The position numbers and the translations under genes were made by a program. DNA of 64,000 bases from Steromphala cineraria (taxonomy: Eukaryota; Mollusca; Gastropoda; Trochida; Trochidae). The notes below the pieces were generated by a model. The model saw only the letters and a list, made by a program, of their open reading frames with translations. It did no database searches and was not told the origin of the DNA. The stretch is taken from the NCBI GenBank assembly GCA_916613615.1, contig OU744720.1, positions 69,766,471-69,830,470 of the forward strand. The letters run 5' to 3'. Below, piece by piece: positions 50,049 to 62,150 of this stretch. Each line of letters starts with the position of its first letter. The first letter of the stretch is position 1.

Positions 50049-50700
50049 TAAAACCATATTAAACAAAACGGTTAATGTAAACAATGTCCTCCTGCATTTG
50101 GCGGTGATTGTCATAGCACAAGAGAATTATTTGTAGAGAAGCGTGATACTGCAACCATATAACCAATTATAGGGTGACACATCACCCGGAAATGCAATCA
50201 TATCGAGTGGACAGCATATCGGTCTATTAAGGTAATCTGCTGTTGTTGTTGTTGTTATTGTTGTGAAGTACATACAATTTATGCAATAATTAAATGACGA
50301 ATTAAATGCTGAACGTGTACAAATGTAATCGAAAATAGGTGTCCGTGCCGTGTGTGAAGAGACAGTTTACTCATATACATTCAACTAGGGGCCGATTTGG
50401 TCATCACTTATCCTAGTATATATGGCGAGTATACCTGTGTTGCTGATGAGAACCTTCAAATAACTATTAGAGTATAACATGCGATCTGATTATGAGTCCA
50501 GGGGTGGGAATCCCTTTTGAAGCCATCAGACTACAATACCCCTTGTAAAGGTATGTAATTGCATGTAGTCGTTTGTCTTACAATCATTTTCCACGCATGC
50601 ACATACGTGTACACTAGATTCTTTGTTCACAGACTTTCTTTCTGCAGTTCAGGAGTTCGAACATCTCTCATCCTAATATCAGTCATTTCTACAATCAATT
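50049..50700. other. Interval without recognised features
   Basis: Only a short GTT-repeat run near 50239-50262 was noticed. No gene, RNA or mobile element signature was seen. Confidence 0.5.
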
Positions 50701-50702
50701 AT

Positions 50703-51490
50703 TGTCCCCCGCAGCAACGCGGAACGGGGGACTATGAATTAAGCAGCGTTTGTCCGTACCAAATGTCTTCAAATTTGGTCACAGCCTACATTGGGGGATA
50801 CGCAGACACCAGTCACTGTGGGTGACCTTGACCTTATTTTCAAGGTCACCACGGCACATTGGCCACAATTGCAACTCTTGTTAACACGATATCTAATGAA
50901 CCGTTGAACCAAATATCTTCAAATTTGGTCACAGCCTACATTGGGAGATTACGCAGACACCAGTCACTTTAGGTGACCTTGACCTTATGTTCAAGGTCAC
51001 CACGGCACTTTGTCCACTATTGTAACTCTTGTTAACACGATATCTAATGAACCGTTGGACCAAATGTCTTCAAATTTGGTTACCACTTCATTTTAAACAC
51101 TTTTGAAACACCTTATGTCTTATGAAACTCTGCACCTAATGTCGTGAAAATTGAAATGTGGTCACAGCCTACATAGGGAGGTTACACAGACAGCATTTAG
51201 TTTTGGTGACCTTGACTTTAACTTCAAGATCACCACAGCACTTTGGCCACTTTTGACATTCTTGTTCAAGCAATATCTCTAGAACTGCTCCACCAAATGT
51301 CTTACATCAGACACCAGTCAGTTTTGATGACCTTGCATTTATTTTCAAGGTCATCACTCTTGTTAAAGCCATATCCCTTGAACCATTGCACTCAATGTCA
51401 ATGGGAATAATACATTTGCTTAATGTGACAATTATTTGGAAATATTTCAACGGCGGGAGACATTGCCACGTTAGTTGCAAACACCTGTTA
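50703..51490 (+). repeat. Repeat D: about 150 bp tandem units rich in AGGTCA half-sites
   Basis: It opens with a CCCCCG...CGGGGG hairpin (50706-50730). Units share AAATGTCTTCAAATTTGGTC at 50761, 50911 and 51062, then diverge. Each unit has GGTGACCTTGACCTTATTTTCAAGGTCACC or a close variant (near 50820, 50970, 51207, 51325). This is both an inverted repeat and a set of AGGTCA half-sites. Not coding. Confidence 0.88.
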
Positions 51491-51499
51491 TTATTAAAA

Positions 51500-52135
51500 T
51501 GGGTACCGTCCGTCCGTCCGTTACATGTTGTGTCCGGCTCATAACTTTGTAACTAATCAACCATTTCAATTCAAATTCGTCATGGAAATGAAGAAACATG
51601 CAATGGTCTTTCATGAGTATTATGTTTATGAAAATCTACATAAAATATTAGGATTTTGGAGAAAAGTGATACATTTATAAAAAAATTGTTACAAGTCCCA
51701 TCCGGCTCACAACTTCTTAACTAATTATCACATTTGCATCAAATTTGAGGTGTATCGTGAAGAACAATTATGAATTTTTTTTTATAAAAGTTTGCATTTT
51801 TAGCAAAATATGAGGACTCTGTTGGATAACTGTTTCAAATCCAGACCGGCTTACAACTTTATACTGATCATCACATATTGATCAAATTTGATATGGAGAT
51901 ACATTATCATATGAAGGTGTGTCATGAAGAACAATTGTGAAAATAGTTTTATAAAAAGTTTGCCTTTTTTGGCAAAAAATTAGGATTTTGTTGGAAAACT
52001 GTTACAAGTCCTGTCCGGCTTACAACTTCTAAACTAATCATCTCATTTTGATCAAATTTGATATGGAGATACATAATCATATGAAGGGGTGTCATGAAGA
52101 ACAATTAAGAAAATATGTTTGTCAGTTTACCCGAA
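51500..52135 (+). repeat. Repeat E: four units of about 145-170 bp
   Basis: The units share CCGGCTCACAACTTCTAAACTAATCA, TTTGATATGGAGATACAT and GGTGTGTCATGAAGAACAATT. CCGGCT recurs at 51534, 51702, 51846 and 52015. A CCGTCCGTCCGTCCG run precedes the first unit. A single diverged unit lies at about 61900-62150. Confidence 0.85.
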
Positions 52136-53540
52136 TTATGCCCAACAGTGAACATAAAGTTGGTATCATTTAGTTTTTCTATTAGAACAGTTTCCTTCAT
52201 ATCCTGGAAAAATTGTGTTATTTTGTACGACAAAAATTAATCGACAATATGATAAGGAAAACCTATACATATTATAGGATATAGCTCGACCATGTCAGCT
52301 GCTTGTCTTTAGTTTTGTCTATTAATAAATTATGATGAATACATTAAGTGAAACACCCACAATCATATTATTTTTTCTTTATTGGTTTACTAAATATATA
52401 AGGGGGATTACGAGCTAAAGTTTTACCCCGGATGATGACTTTCTCATGTATTGTTCTACAAAAGGTCTAATGCAACTACCAAACTAGACTAGCTATGATT
52501 AAGTCTATTTGGATACACAGACTAAACACGGTTCATTCTCGAGGACTTAGCGAATACAATCCCTTAGACTTCATTGGTTGACTAGCTTACATAACACCAC
52601 TCGAGCCTTTCGCACAAACTGCTACAGGTAAGACTTTGGATACTCTTTTTCTTCCTGGTGAAGTCAGTTTTTTATGAAAAAATATATTTGACATGATTTC
52701 GATACTTACACAAAAAATGTTTCTCTAACTGCGTTTTAAAAAACTTATTACCATCTACGAAAAAACGTTTGTAAATTTTATTGGCCCTGTCTTTCTGAAA
52801 ACTATTTAATTGTTTAACATTATTTGGAGCTTCCCATCTTTAGAATATGAAGAGACCTGTGATGCACGTTTTCGTGGTAAATATAATAAATATCAATAGG
52901 TATTTGTTATATATTGGTCTCAATCCTTTGGAATCTGAATCCTTCTGTAGTATCAAAATAGTGATTTGAAAGATCAGCTTTCACCAAAAAAATTTATGTC
53001 ATCATGACATCTTTATGTTGCTATAATCTATGGCTTGATAAACGAAGTAAGTTTATACGAATCGGTTCCGCAAAGCTTTCATTCAATGGTAATGCTAATA
53101 TGGATACTTTCTAGAAAACCTTACTTTTGACACTTCACGCACACGTTACACAAATTTGTTTGTGTAGGGACATTAATGCATTAATGTTTCCTATCTATGA
53201 CCATTTTATTTCCCCCAAACGGTACGCTATTTCCTATCTTCACAAGCTAAAAAAAGGTCAATCAATTGCGGACGTTGGTTCATTTGTTTATAGGTTGGAC
53301 ATAAGATACTTTCCCTCAACTTACTCACAACCGCTCTGATTATTGCAGCAAAGCAACATCTTTTTCAAACTTCTTTAATTTGTTTGATCTTATCAGAAGG
53401 ATTATTTGAACAAGGAAACTTTATTTCACTTTGTCTGAACTACATGTCCGTATTTAGCTGCAAATGTGAAAACCTAGCTAACAACTATTATAAAAAGGTA
53501 AATATTTAATTCTGTTGAACAGAAATCTTATTTGATTTTT
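52136..53540. other. Interval without recognised features
   Basis: AT-rich, with no conserved frame, splice structure or repeat that I could match elsewhere in the window. A 70-codon frame at 53127-53339 has no motif and is not called. Confidence 0.5.
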
Positions 53541-53544
53541 GGTT

Positions 53545-54230
53545 CTGAAGCTCATCAGGTTTCATATCTTATTTTTCATTAGGGTGTGACCAATGTGGTT
53601 CCCCTCTACATAGGGGCCACAGGGTCACCAACTGTATCAATTCAATAGAATCCTCATTACCTAAGGATCCTCTACACAACATTTCATCATTCTATGCCTT
53701 TGCTTTTTGGGATAAAGATAAAAAAGATTTTAGTAGGGGCCTCTGAACTTCAAAGGTCACCATAGCTAAAAATGTTAATATTCACTAGTCAAGGAGTCTG
53801 TACAAAAGATTTCAGCTTTCTACGCCTTTTGGTTCTGGAGAAGATGAAAATAGGGTTTTAAGTCACGGTTCCTGTACCCCTTATGAGGGGTCACAGAGCC
53901 ACAAGACCTATAGAATATAATCCACACTAGCAAGGATTATGTACACATGATTTCGGCATTCAAAGCCTTTTGGTTCTGGAAAAGAAAACGAAAATGGGTA
54001 TTTTGGGTGCTACAATTTATAATCCTTATAATTCAAGGAGCCTGTAAACAAGATTTCAGCTTTCTCAACCTTTTGGTTCTGGAGCAGAAGACAAAAATAG
54101 GTGTTTAGGGTGTTGCCCCTGTGGCTCTTAGTAGGGATCACAAAGTCACCACATAGTTACAATTGATAATCCTCACTAGTCAAGGAGTCTGTTCACAAGG
54201 ATTCAGCTTTCTAAGCTTTTTGGTTCAATA
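53545..54230 (+). repeat. Repeat family C array, second large copy
   Basis: It opens with AGCTCATCAGGTTTCATAT and AGGGTGTGACCAATGTGGTTCC, as at 22.3 kb. About four units follow with CACTAGTCAAGGAGTCTGTAC, TTTCAGCTTTCT and TTTTGGTTCTGGAGAAGA. It lacks the closing CGGACGG run and appears truncated. The following stretch, to about 54880, shows nothing recognisable. Confidence 0.85.
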
Positions 54231-54879
54231 AATTTGAAAATAACACAGATTTTCACATAAGACGACATAAAGAAACTGGAATGAATTAATATTACCTGTC
54301 AGGGAATAAGGAGTAACACAAATTAAGAGAGGGGGAAAAAAGGAGTATCTTTCCCTGGACAATGATCTTTTTTTCAAACAAAACATGCTTGATACATGTA
54401 CATTGCAATGATCATTGATTTCCAAATATGCTAATGTAATATACGAAACATACCAAAGGAATAAGCTTCAACAAAGACACAATTGTTTTTATTTTTTGTC
54501 AATCAGGGACTCTCAGCTTCATACTGAGCGTTCAAGGTTATAAGAAAACATGTCCACATTTCTTAAAACATGGAATTTGTGTAAAAAAATATGCCAGCTA
54601 ATCTGAGAAAATAAGGGGTCATGTGTTTATTTTAAGTACACTTCACGTTTACATCTCCAGCTCATTGTTGAACAACTGAGATTTTCAAAATATAAATTTA
54701 TATTGAATTGTTAAATACTGCACAGCTTATAAGGTTTGCCTTTTAAGTGAAAACACAACCAAGCAATTAATAAACGATTTAACCTTAAACAAGAGCTTAA
54801 TGAATGCAGAATATACCTTGGGTTGTCAACAGTATTTCTCAGCAAGAAAATTTTAATAAAAAGAAATGGAAAATAAAAG

Positions 54880-55335
54880 CAACAACAAATAATATTTAAG
54901 ATTTAAATCAAATTTACTTAAACTAGTATAATTATTTTAATTCAATAATTTGAAAAGACAGCTGAGGTAAAGTTAAGATCTAAAATTCTTCAAGAGTTGT
55001 CAAGACTAAAAAATCTTTAAAAGTACATTCAAAACAACTGAAGCCGAAAATCAATTTAACGTTTACTTTGTTAGAGTGAAATTGAAAAAGATAGAAAAAT
55101 TGATGTGTGTGTGAAACTCGTTTACTTTCAACTGATTCTAGCGGAGTACTTAGACTCGATTTATTTCGCCTAAGAATCAATGCATATTTAAACACAGAGT
55201 TTTGTACGTTTCGCTAAGGGGAGAAAGAATTCAGCTTCGGGGTAAAATCAACAAACCATGAGTGCTTTAATTTAATTCCCTTATGTTAATTGTCTGACAA
55301 ACTTGGGAGTTGAAGCATGTTTATGATGATGCATT
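54880..55335. repeat. Solo fragment of the long-palindrome family
   Basis: AAAAGACAGCTGAGGTAAAGTTAAG, GTTTACTTTGTTAGAGTGAAATTG and TTTTGTACGTTTCGCTAAGGGGAGAAAG match 49413-49760 in order and orientation. No inverted partner was found nearby, so the unit also occurs unpaired. Confidence 0.82.
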
Positions 55336-55351
55336 AAATTTGGATTTTTAG

Positions 55352-55766
55352 CTAATCGGGCCTGGAAGGCCCGATGGGCTTATGGCATGACATAGTGGCC
55401 GGCGTCCGTCCGTCCGTCAGTCAGTCAACTTTTTGGAATTTCTCCAGAACCATATGGCCTAGAAAGCTAAATTTTTGTGTACATACTCCTTGACTAGTGA
55501 GGATTAAAACTCGTAGCTTTGATGGCTCTGTGACCCCTAAGAAGAGCCACAGGGGCCACTACCTAAAAACCTATTTTCATATTCTTCTCCAGAACAATGA
55601 GGTCTAGAAAGCTGACACTTTGTGTACAGACTCCTTGAGTTAGTGAGGATTCCAAATTGTAGCTTTGGTGGCCCTGTGGCCCCTAATATGGGGAAACCAC
55701 ATTGGCCACACCCTAAAGCAAGATCAATTGTAAAGCCTGATGAGCTACAGAGCCAATGGCTCTATT
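55352..55766 (-). repeat. Repeat family C, compact reverse copy
   Basis: Reading plus strand: ATCGGGCCTGGAAGGCCCGAT hairpin, a CCGTCCGTCCGTCAG run, two units with ACTCCTTGACTAGTGAGGATT and GGTGGCCCTGTGGCCCC, then CCACATTGGCCACACCCTAAAG and GCCTGATGAGCT. Both ends of the family are present, so this is the clearest short full-length example. A further single unit lies at about 55975-56105. Confidence 0.85.
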
Positions 55767-56105
55767 TTTATATATGCCAAATTGCAAAGTTCAAATTCAC
55801 ACAATAATATGCTACATAATGTCAATAATATTGTTATTTAAGAGACTCACAGTCCCAACAGAGGCAGAATAAATCATGAAATGTTGATCAATATTTTATC
55901 ACTTTATCTACTACTGTGGGGAGAGAACTGGTCCCCACACGGTTACACAATAAATTGCAGAAGAAATAGGTTTTCATTGCATGGCCCCTGTGGCTCATAT
56001 AAGGGGCAACCGGGCCACCAAAGCTACAATTTTTTATTCTTCACTAGTCTAGTCAACGAGTACACAGAGTTTCAGCTTTCTAGGCGTTATGCTTCTAAAG
56101 AAGAA

Positions 56106-56257
56106 GTAGCCCTAACCATCCTGTGTTTTGCAATAAAGTATAGTTTTGCCCTCAACTATTATAACGTCAAACTATTCGGCCTTCGGCCTCATGCTTTAAC
56201 TATAATAGTTCAGGGCAAAACTATACTTTATTGAAAACACATGATGGTTAGGGCTAC
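56106..56257. mobile_element. 152 bp foldback hairpin element
   Basis: GTAGCCCTAACCATC at the left pairs with GATGGTTAGGGCTAC at the right. The pairing runs through TGTGTTTT / AAAACACA, CAATAAAGTATAGTTTTGCC and CAACTATTATA-like arms to the tip GGCCTTCGGCC at 56178-56188. The stem is about 70 bp with few mismatches. No coding content; the open frame over it (55881-56234) is incidental. Confidence 0.9.
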
Positions 56258-57519
56258 GTTATTCCTTAAATATTACAACAATTGACCTAACCGAGCTCAC
56301 TGTTGACGTTGGTAAGAAGGGTTTGAGTTTCGAACAAGACATTTCAGGTATTTAGCTCAGTATTGCTTCCGAAGTAAAAACAAATCGGTATACAAAACCA
56401 CATTACCCTCAGGTTAAGTTCAGATAGCCAGCTTTGAAGAAAATATACATAAAACCTAGCATAAAAGTGTATTGTTGCTTGTTCATCTGACTACACTTAT
56501 TTTGCTGATTGTCTTTGTTCTTCTTAAATATATATTTGTTTTTCTTTATTATTTGAGGATATATATATTGAATCATACTGATTGTAAATTTGTTCACGTG
56601 TAACGCTTCCATGAAATAAGATGTGAAAGAATAAACAAAATACATGATCAGTTTAGTACGCTGAAAGATTTCATGGAGACAGTTGTATTCCTACAACGTA
56701 ATTACCGACATCCTGTCATCTCTTGGGATTTATATCTACCTATGTAATGACAACTGCCAGACAATTTTGTTATTCGTGGTGTGTGACAGTATTGAAAGTT
56801 AATTACGCCAGACATATATGATAAAAAGGCAACTTAAATGCGTAATAATTAGATTAACTTCATTACAAATTGTTCGCAATCCACAAGTTGACTTTCAATG
56901 GTTTCCGTACCTATAAATGTCTCTAATCGGTATAACTTTAAAATAGGTTCGCCACTTTTCTAATCTTAAAATAAACACAAACCTTACATTTCTGAAGAAA
57001 ACGTATATCTGTTACATGAAACATAACCACAGAAAAAAAGTAATTTTAACACAATAACACAACATAAAATAGTGACCGTTGGAATCGCCAAATGATATCA
57101 TTCAAGTGTCGTCCGCCATCTTGTTTTCATGTCAATTCCGCACACCACACGCCCTTCATCCTGATAAACATGTCACAAGTAAAGTGTAATGCGGAGTTAA
57201 GCGTAAATTTTTCAGTTTATAAGGGGGCCAAGATCGTACTAAATATTTATTTCAAATGTAATATCATTGTTTGGATAGTTTCCTTTTTAGATCTGTAACT
57301 TTTGTTTTAATGAAAAGGCCTTATATTCCATTTACTTCATGTTTGATTTTTTTTTATTCATCCTGCAACTATTGATTTGTATTTTTGGGGGGTAATAAAT
57401 AATATTCACCCATTTACTTCTTGTTTCACATTGTTGTTTGGATTCTAATTCTTACTTAGATTTCAATAAACACATAGCTTTTTTAATAAGCTCCACGCAC
57501 CACTATTCATGAGGAATTA
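56258..57519. other. Interval without recognised features
   Basis: Contains GTCCGCCATCTTG near 57107 (a CAAGATGGC-type motif on the minus strand) but no gene structure. Frames at 56409-56645 and 57092-57298 show no recognisable motif. Confidence 0.45.
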
Positions 57520-57550
57520 GGGGGGTTTGGGGGAGAGGGGTTTGGGGGGG
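57520..57550 (+). other. G-quadruplex-type run cluster
   Basis: Four G-runs of 6, 5, 4 and 7 separated by TTT, AGA and TTT. Loops of three bases and long runs make this a very strong candidate G4 on the plus strand. It lies about 20-50 bp beyond the 3' end of the minus-strand Merlin relic. Confidence 0.85.
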
Positions 57551-57569
57551 CTACTTTTTTAATGTAAAT

Positions 57570-58490
57570 TCACTGTCCATACCTGGGTATTATATTACGT
57601 AGATATCTCACGTAGCATCTGGTTAAACAAACCCTTTCCTTGATGGAACCTTTTCCACATAAAGGTAGCCAAGTAGCCAGACGAATGATGTTGGCGGGTT
57701 CCAAAAGTAGGAAATCTGCCTTTGCTTTTCGCCAATCACTCTCTACACTGATTCGTACATACGCCAGTTTCTTTGTTGACGAACTCTTTCGAATGATTGA
57801 CGGTACCATGATAGCTTTGGGATGCAATCGTACGCCTTCCAACAATCTGACCAAATTATACTTCCCGGCTTGATCAATCTCTGTATAACTCTGGTCAACG
57901 TCGCCGCCGTCCGATCCTCCACACACTCCATGAACACTATCTCTTATGGTCATTTTCTCTACCCCCGGATACCCAGCCTAACTTCACCGAATGTCCCTAT
58001 GATACTTTCTTTCAGCGAATTTCGATTCGTCTATCTCCGCAATAATTCCCTATCTGTATGCTATCCCTCGACATCGTCATCTCCAACACCTCTCTACAAA
58101 AACTCACCCCGTCGACATCCTACCTGCTATAGAGATACAGTGCTTGGTGTATGAACGTTTGTGGACAGCCATGCACCCACCTGTATACGAACTGCATCAT
58201 CTCTTCTAGAGTCATGTTTGCCCCTTTAAAGAAAGTTCCATACTGTTCGTATACTGAATCGTTGCTCGTGTAGTTGGGAGACGGGAGATCGCACTCGGCA
58301 GTACCACCTCTTCCCATCAGAAACCTTAGCATCGTTCATCAGTTTCATGTCTCCAATAAAGGTTTTCGACTTTTCTTAGGCTTACATTCTTCTACTAGAT
58401 CTACCTGCCGCTTAATCTGTTCAATATCAAAGTCATCTAAGGAATCATTCGCGTCTTTCTTTAACTTTCCCGCTCACAAACATTTAAATT
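57570..58490 (-). pseudogene. Merlin/ISXO2-like transposase, broken
   Basis: Read on the minus strand, the pieces in order are: DGKRWYCR (possible zinc-ribbon remnant, near 58310); YGTFFKGANMTLEEMMQFVYRW; then, after degraded sequence, FMECVEDRTAATLTRVIQR and PGSIIWSDCWKAYDC (57937-57810); HGTVNHSKEFVNKETGVCTN; and DWRKAKADFLLLEP with YLATFMWK. The central part has the ISXO2-like transposase pattern (VEDRTAATL, SDCWKAY, TVNHSKEFV) characteristic of Merlin elements. The pieces lie in at least three frames with stops between them, so the gene is dead. Terminal repeats were not identified. It is less clear how far upstream the N-terminus extends. Confidence 0.85.
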
Positions 58491-59325
58491 AGTGAACCTC
58501 CATCCTCGATTATCCAGCGCTTTCGTTCCGATAAATCTACACTACAAGCCCTGGAAAACTTCCATATCTAAGAGACACTTATTTATGGTCTTACTTACAC
58601 CTATTTGTTTAACCACACTTTGACAATCTTCTCTAACACTTGGATGCACTAGACTATTCACAACATAACCTACATTTGCAGATAATTTTTAAGGCTGATA
58701 TGAATGCGCCCATTCATAAAATCCATGCGCACTTATTGGTTGGTGCCCAAAGGCACAAACCTTATATTACTGTTGATAATTTCAAAGGGAAGCCGCGCCA
58801 ATCACATGTGCTGTATCAAACTCAAATGACCAATGAACAGAGCTGTAGCTAAAAATGCATTACGTCACCATGTGGGTATATTTGGCATATTAAACTGTGG
58901 CATATGATTTCACTTTAAATGTCATATTAACAGAGTAATAATATTTTCTATTCAAGACGCTGATAAATGTTAACAGAGTCAAACAAATCAACTTCATATG
59001 AAGAAGAGTCTACATTTGTTCTAAATAAGAGAAATATTTTGCATTCAATAATCGCAGAACCTACTTTTTTATAACTCACACGATTAAATTTCGCTAATTT
59101 GGCTCGCCAGGTGAATTAAAAGGAATGTGTCTGTAAGTACGCTGGTGACATTGAAATAAGACTTATGTTTACTTATAGGTGGAGCATTTATTACCACGTT
59201 ACACGTTATAATTAACGATGTCACTAAATGGTTACGTTGAAAACATGTATTTATCATCAGAGCTACTCAAAATGACCCGTGCTATATTTAGAATATGACA
59301 TATATCGTATGGTTGGTAACTATCA
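58491..59325. other. Interval without recognised features
   Basis: May include upstream Merlin sequence, but nothing alignable was seen. The frame at 58640-58852 has no motif. Confidence 0.4.
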
Positions 59326-59401
59326 GGGCTGCTTAACGAAGTGGATAACGCTTTCGACTTCGCATCATAAGGACCCAGGATCGAATCTCGTCAGATGATC
59401 G
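59326..59401 (+). repeat. tRNA-Arg(TCG)-like segment, probable SINE head
   Basis: Box A-like TAACGAAGTGGATAACGC, an anticodon arm with CGACTTCGCATC (TCG in the loop) and box B-like GGATCGAATCT at 59378 appear in order. The acceptor stem does not pair well and the segment runs directly into the CCGT-rich repeat, so a tRNA-derived SINE is more likely than a working tRNA. Confidence 0.55.
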
Positions 59402-59414
59402 GAGAGTATATTGT

Positions 59415-59875
59415 TTTTCACCTGTCCGTCTGTCCGTCCGTCCGTCCGTCTGTGCGTTTGTCCACAAAAACTTTAACCTTGGTTAGCTCTTTGATACTTG
59501 ACATATGGATCCCTTGCGATGAGACCTTTGACATTTGACCTTGTGACCTTGACCTTGACACAGCGAGCATTTTCCGAAAACTTTAACCTTGGCTATAGTT
59601 TCTACTTGACATGTGTATCCCTTGTGATGAGACCTTTCAGATAACACCATGATATTTGACCTTGTGACCTTGACGTCCGTCTGTCCGTTTGTCCACAAAA
59701 ACTTTAACCTTGGTCATAACTTTTGATTGGTCAGAGCTAGGTCTTTGATACTTGACATATGGATCCCTTGTGATGAGACCTTTCAGACATTTGACCTTGT
59801 GACCTTGACCTTGACACAGCGAGCAGGATGCATCCGGGGGCATTCGTGTTTCACAAACACATCTTGTTTAGTATT
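59415..59875 (+). repeat. Repeat F: CCGT run plus TGACCTTG-rich units
   Basis: Starts with a CCGTCTGTCCGTCCG run. Three units share AACTTTAACCTTGG, ACTTGACATATGGATCCCTTG, TGATGAGACCTTT and TTTGACCTTGTGACCTTGAC. It closes with GGGGGCATTCGTGTTTCACA and ACACATCTTGTTTA. Together with the tRNA-like head it may be one composite retroelement. Non-coding. Confidence 0.85.
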
Positions 59876-61839
59876 TGTAATACTCCTGTTAATAACTAAC
59901 CATCATGGCTTCTGATAGATCAAGCAATAGCGCCTAGGAGATATCGTTTTGGCAGTACATTTTGCACAATATCCTGTCATTGTCAACGTTGTCCCACTGT
60001 CTTGAAAATCTAGTATAGTTGTGTTCAGAGATGTAAATTTTTTCTCTGAGATGTGAAAAAGAGTGACTTTGGATGATAAATAGAATATCACCCTCGTGTC
60101 TTTTGATATAAAATATAACACCGCTCGTTGATAAATGTAAAAAAATCATAACTTTCATAAACTCATGTTGATAGAATTTATTTTTGTGAAATTTACTTTG
60201 ATTGATTGATCAACACTCGTGCTAATATTAGTGCTGGTACCCAGTGTTGCACTTATCACCCAAATGTGAAACACGATTTACAACCTACTCCCCGTTAGAT
60301 CAGCGTTGCGATCCACCCGCCTACGTTTCAAAATACAAATAAATCACTCGTATCTTACTAATATAAACATTGAAGCGTACTGTAAAACCCCTTTTCGAGA
60401 TTTGATTACAACATCCGAATGTTTTCCGAATGTCGACTTTGTTTCCGGCCGTGCGTTTTTTTTGTAATTTGGTTGTCATATTATGTCATGATCATCGCTT
60501 GTACATGTATGTTAGTAATACCTTTCTCCTCTTCTATAACTTTTGAGATGTCAGCTCCAGCGTCAGAAAACAGATGGTAGAGTAAATGAGTGTGAGAGAG
60601 AAGTGTGGTGAGAGCGAGAGACGGGATGGGATGGGATTAAAGAACGGATTCAAAACCCGAAAAATCCTTTTCTTTTTTTTGTTAAATAAATTCTTTCTTT
60701 CTTAACGTACCCCAACAAGAAAAACATGGCCCACTTTTTATATAGTTCCAACCCCAAAAAACCTCTTTAGGGTGAAATCTATAGCGATAAAAAAAGTGAT
60801 GAACATATTCTCAAGTTGCTCCCTCTAATCTGACGATATGAACCAAGCCATATATTACCAGGGCAGGACAATTTATTAACACATCTTTATGATTATCATT
60901 TTCTTATTTTTTATCTGTTTCCTTATTCACAGTTTTACGGTTATGCTTTGAAAAGTTAGTATTTTGCTTTAAGGATTACGTTACATCACAATAAATAACG
61001 TTTTCAATAAACAACTCTATTGTTCATGAAGTGTCAATTTAAGATATACTTTATGTAACCGAATGACATTGTTATTACCAACCCTTTTTTCAAGTTAAAT
61101 ATATTTATGATAATCTTTAAATATTGTTACCGCTAGTCTTTACTTGATTTTCATCGTCCGCTAACACCATTATCTCCAACATTATCCATAAAAGACGCAC
61201 AGCTAATGACTCTGTGAACATGTTATAGTCAAGAAGCAATAAGAAAGCAATGAGATGGTAATTGTTATTGACGGAATTCGCAAAACTGCCATTCAACAGC
61301 CGTCTAGTTGTTTCGAAGGGGACACTCGCCCAAAATTAATCTTTTCGGTACCTCTGTAAATTCTCAAGCCCTTTGGCTGTCTATAGACCATGTTAAGCAC
61401 TCCCATGAGATGAGTGAGTGTGCTTCAATGAGATGATATTGAAAATAGGAGTCTTCACATGCGCTTACATTTCTCTAGGGGAAAATATATACGTTTACAA
61501 TTAAAATAAATGTAGTCACCTTCAGAACTGTAGGCGTAGGGGCTAATTGTTCTACAGAATCAGTTCTGTTTGTCGCAAGTGCAACTTTAGAATTTAACCT
61601 CCTTTGCTAACATCATGTTGGTATTGATATATTCGTTTTATTGTTAGAGTAGAGGAGTATAAAGCAGAAAATAACAATATAATAGATTGTTAGATGCCAT
61701 GATTTATACCCAAAAACCCAAAACCTTTCTCTGTCTTTGTCTTAAGGAAGTCTGTAAGTGATAAGTATAATTTTACATTATCGGTAAATTTAGAATTGTT
61801 AACTTGAACTTTATTACCTAACCAGAATGTAACCAATAT
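59876..61839. other. Interval without recognised features
   Basis: A purine-rich patch of GAGAG and GGGAT repeats near 60590-60640 is the only compositional feature. Frames at 59903-60158 (minus) are chance. Confidence 0.45.
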
Positions 61840-61889
61840 AATCAGTGACTTTTGATTGAGCATTTGAGCTTGGCAAACTGTCTTATTTT

Positions 61890-62150
61890 GGCATTTTTTG
61901 ACTGAAATGAGGACTGTGTTAGAAACCTGTTACAAGTCCTGTCCGGCTCACAATCTCTAAACTAATTAAATTTGCCATTGAGATACGAAATCATATGATG
62001 GTGTGTCGTGATTAAAAATTTTTTGTATAATTTTGTGTTCTTTGGTTAAAATAAGAATCGTGCTAGACAACTGATTATAGACACGTCCTGCTCAAATTCA
62101 TCATGTAGATCCAACATTCAAAAAGAACAATTATATAATGCATCTTGTAA
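61890..62150 (+). repeat. Single diverged unit of repeat E
   Basis: TGTTACAAGTCCTGTCCGGCTCACAA, CTAAACTAAT, GAGATACGAAATCATATGATGG and TGTCGTGATTAAAAATT follow the order seen in the array at 51.5-52.1 kb. A second partial unit begins near 62080. Confidence 0.75.

Noticed and set aside
55881..56234. 117-codon open frame
   Set aside because: It crosses a family C unit and half of the foldback hairpin, so its reading is explained by repeats.
57570..57953. 127-codon minus-strand frame read as one protein
   Set aside because: Only its C-terminal half (DWRKAKADFLL onward) is in the transposase frame. The N-terminal half is an out-of-frame reading of the Merlin relic.
59326..59401. Functional tRNA-Arg gene
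   Set aside because: The acceptor stem pairs poorly and the segment continues into a dispersed repeat.
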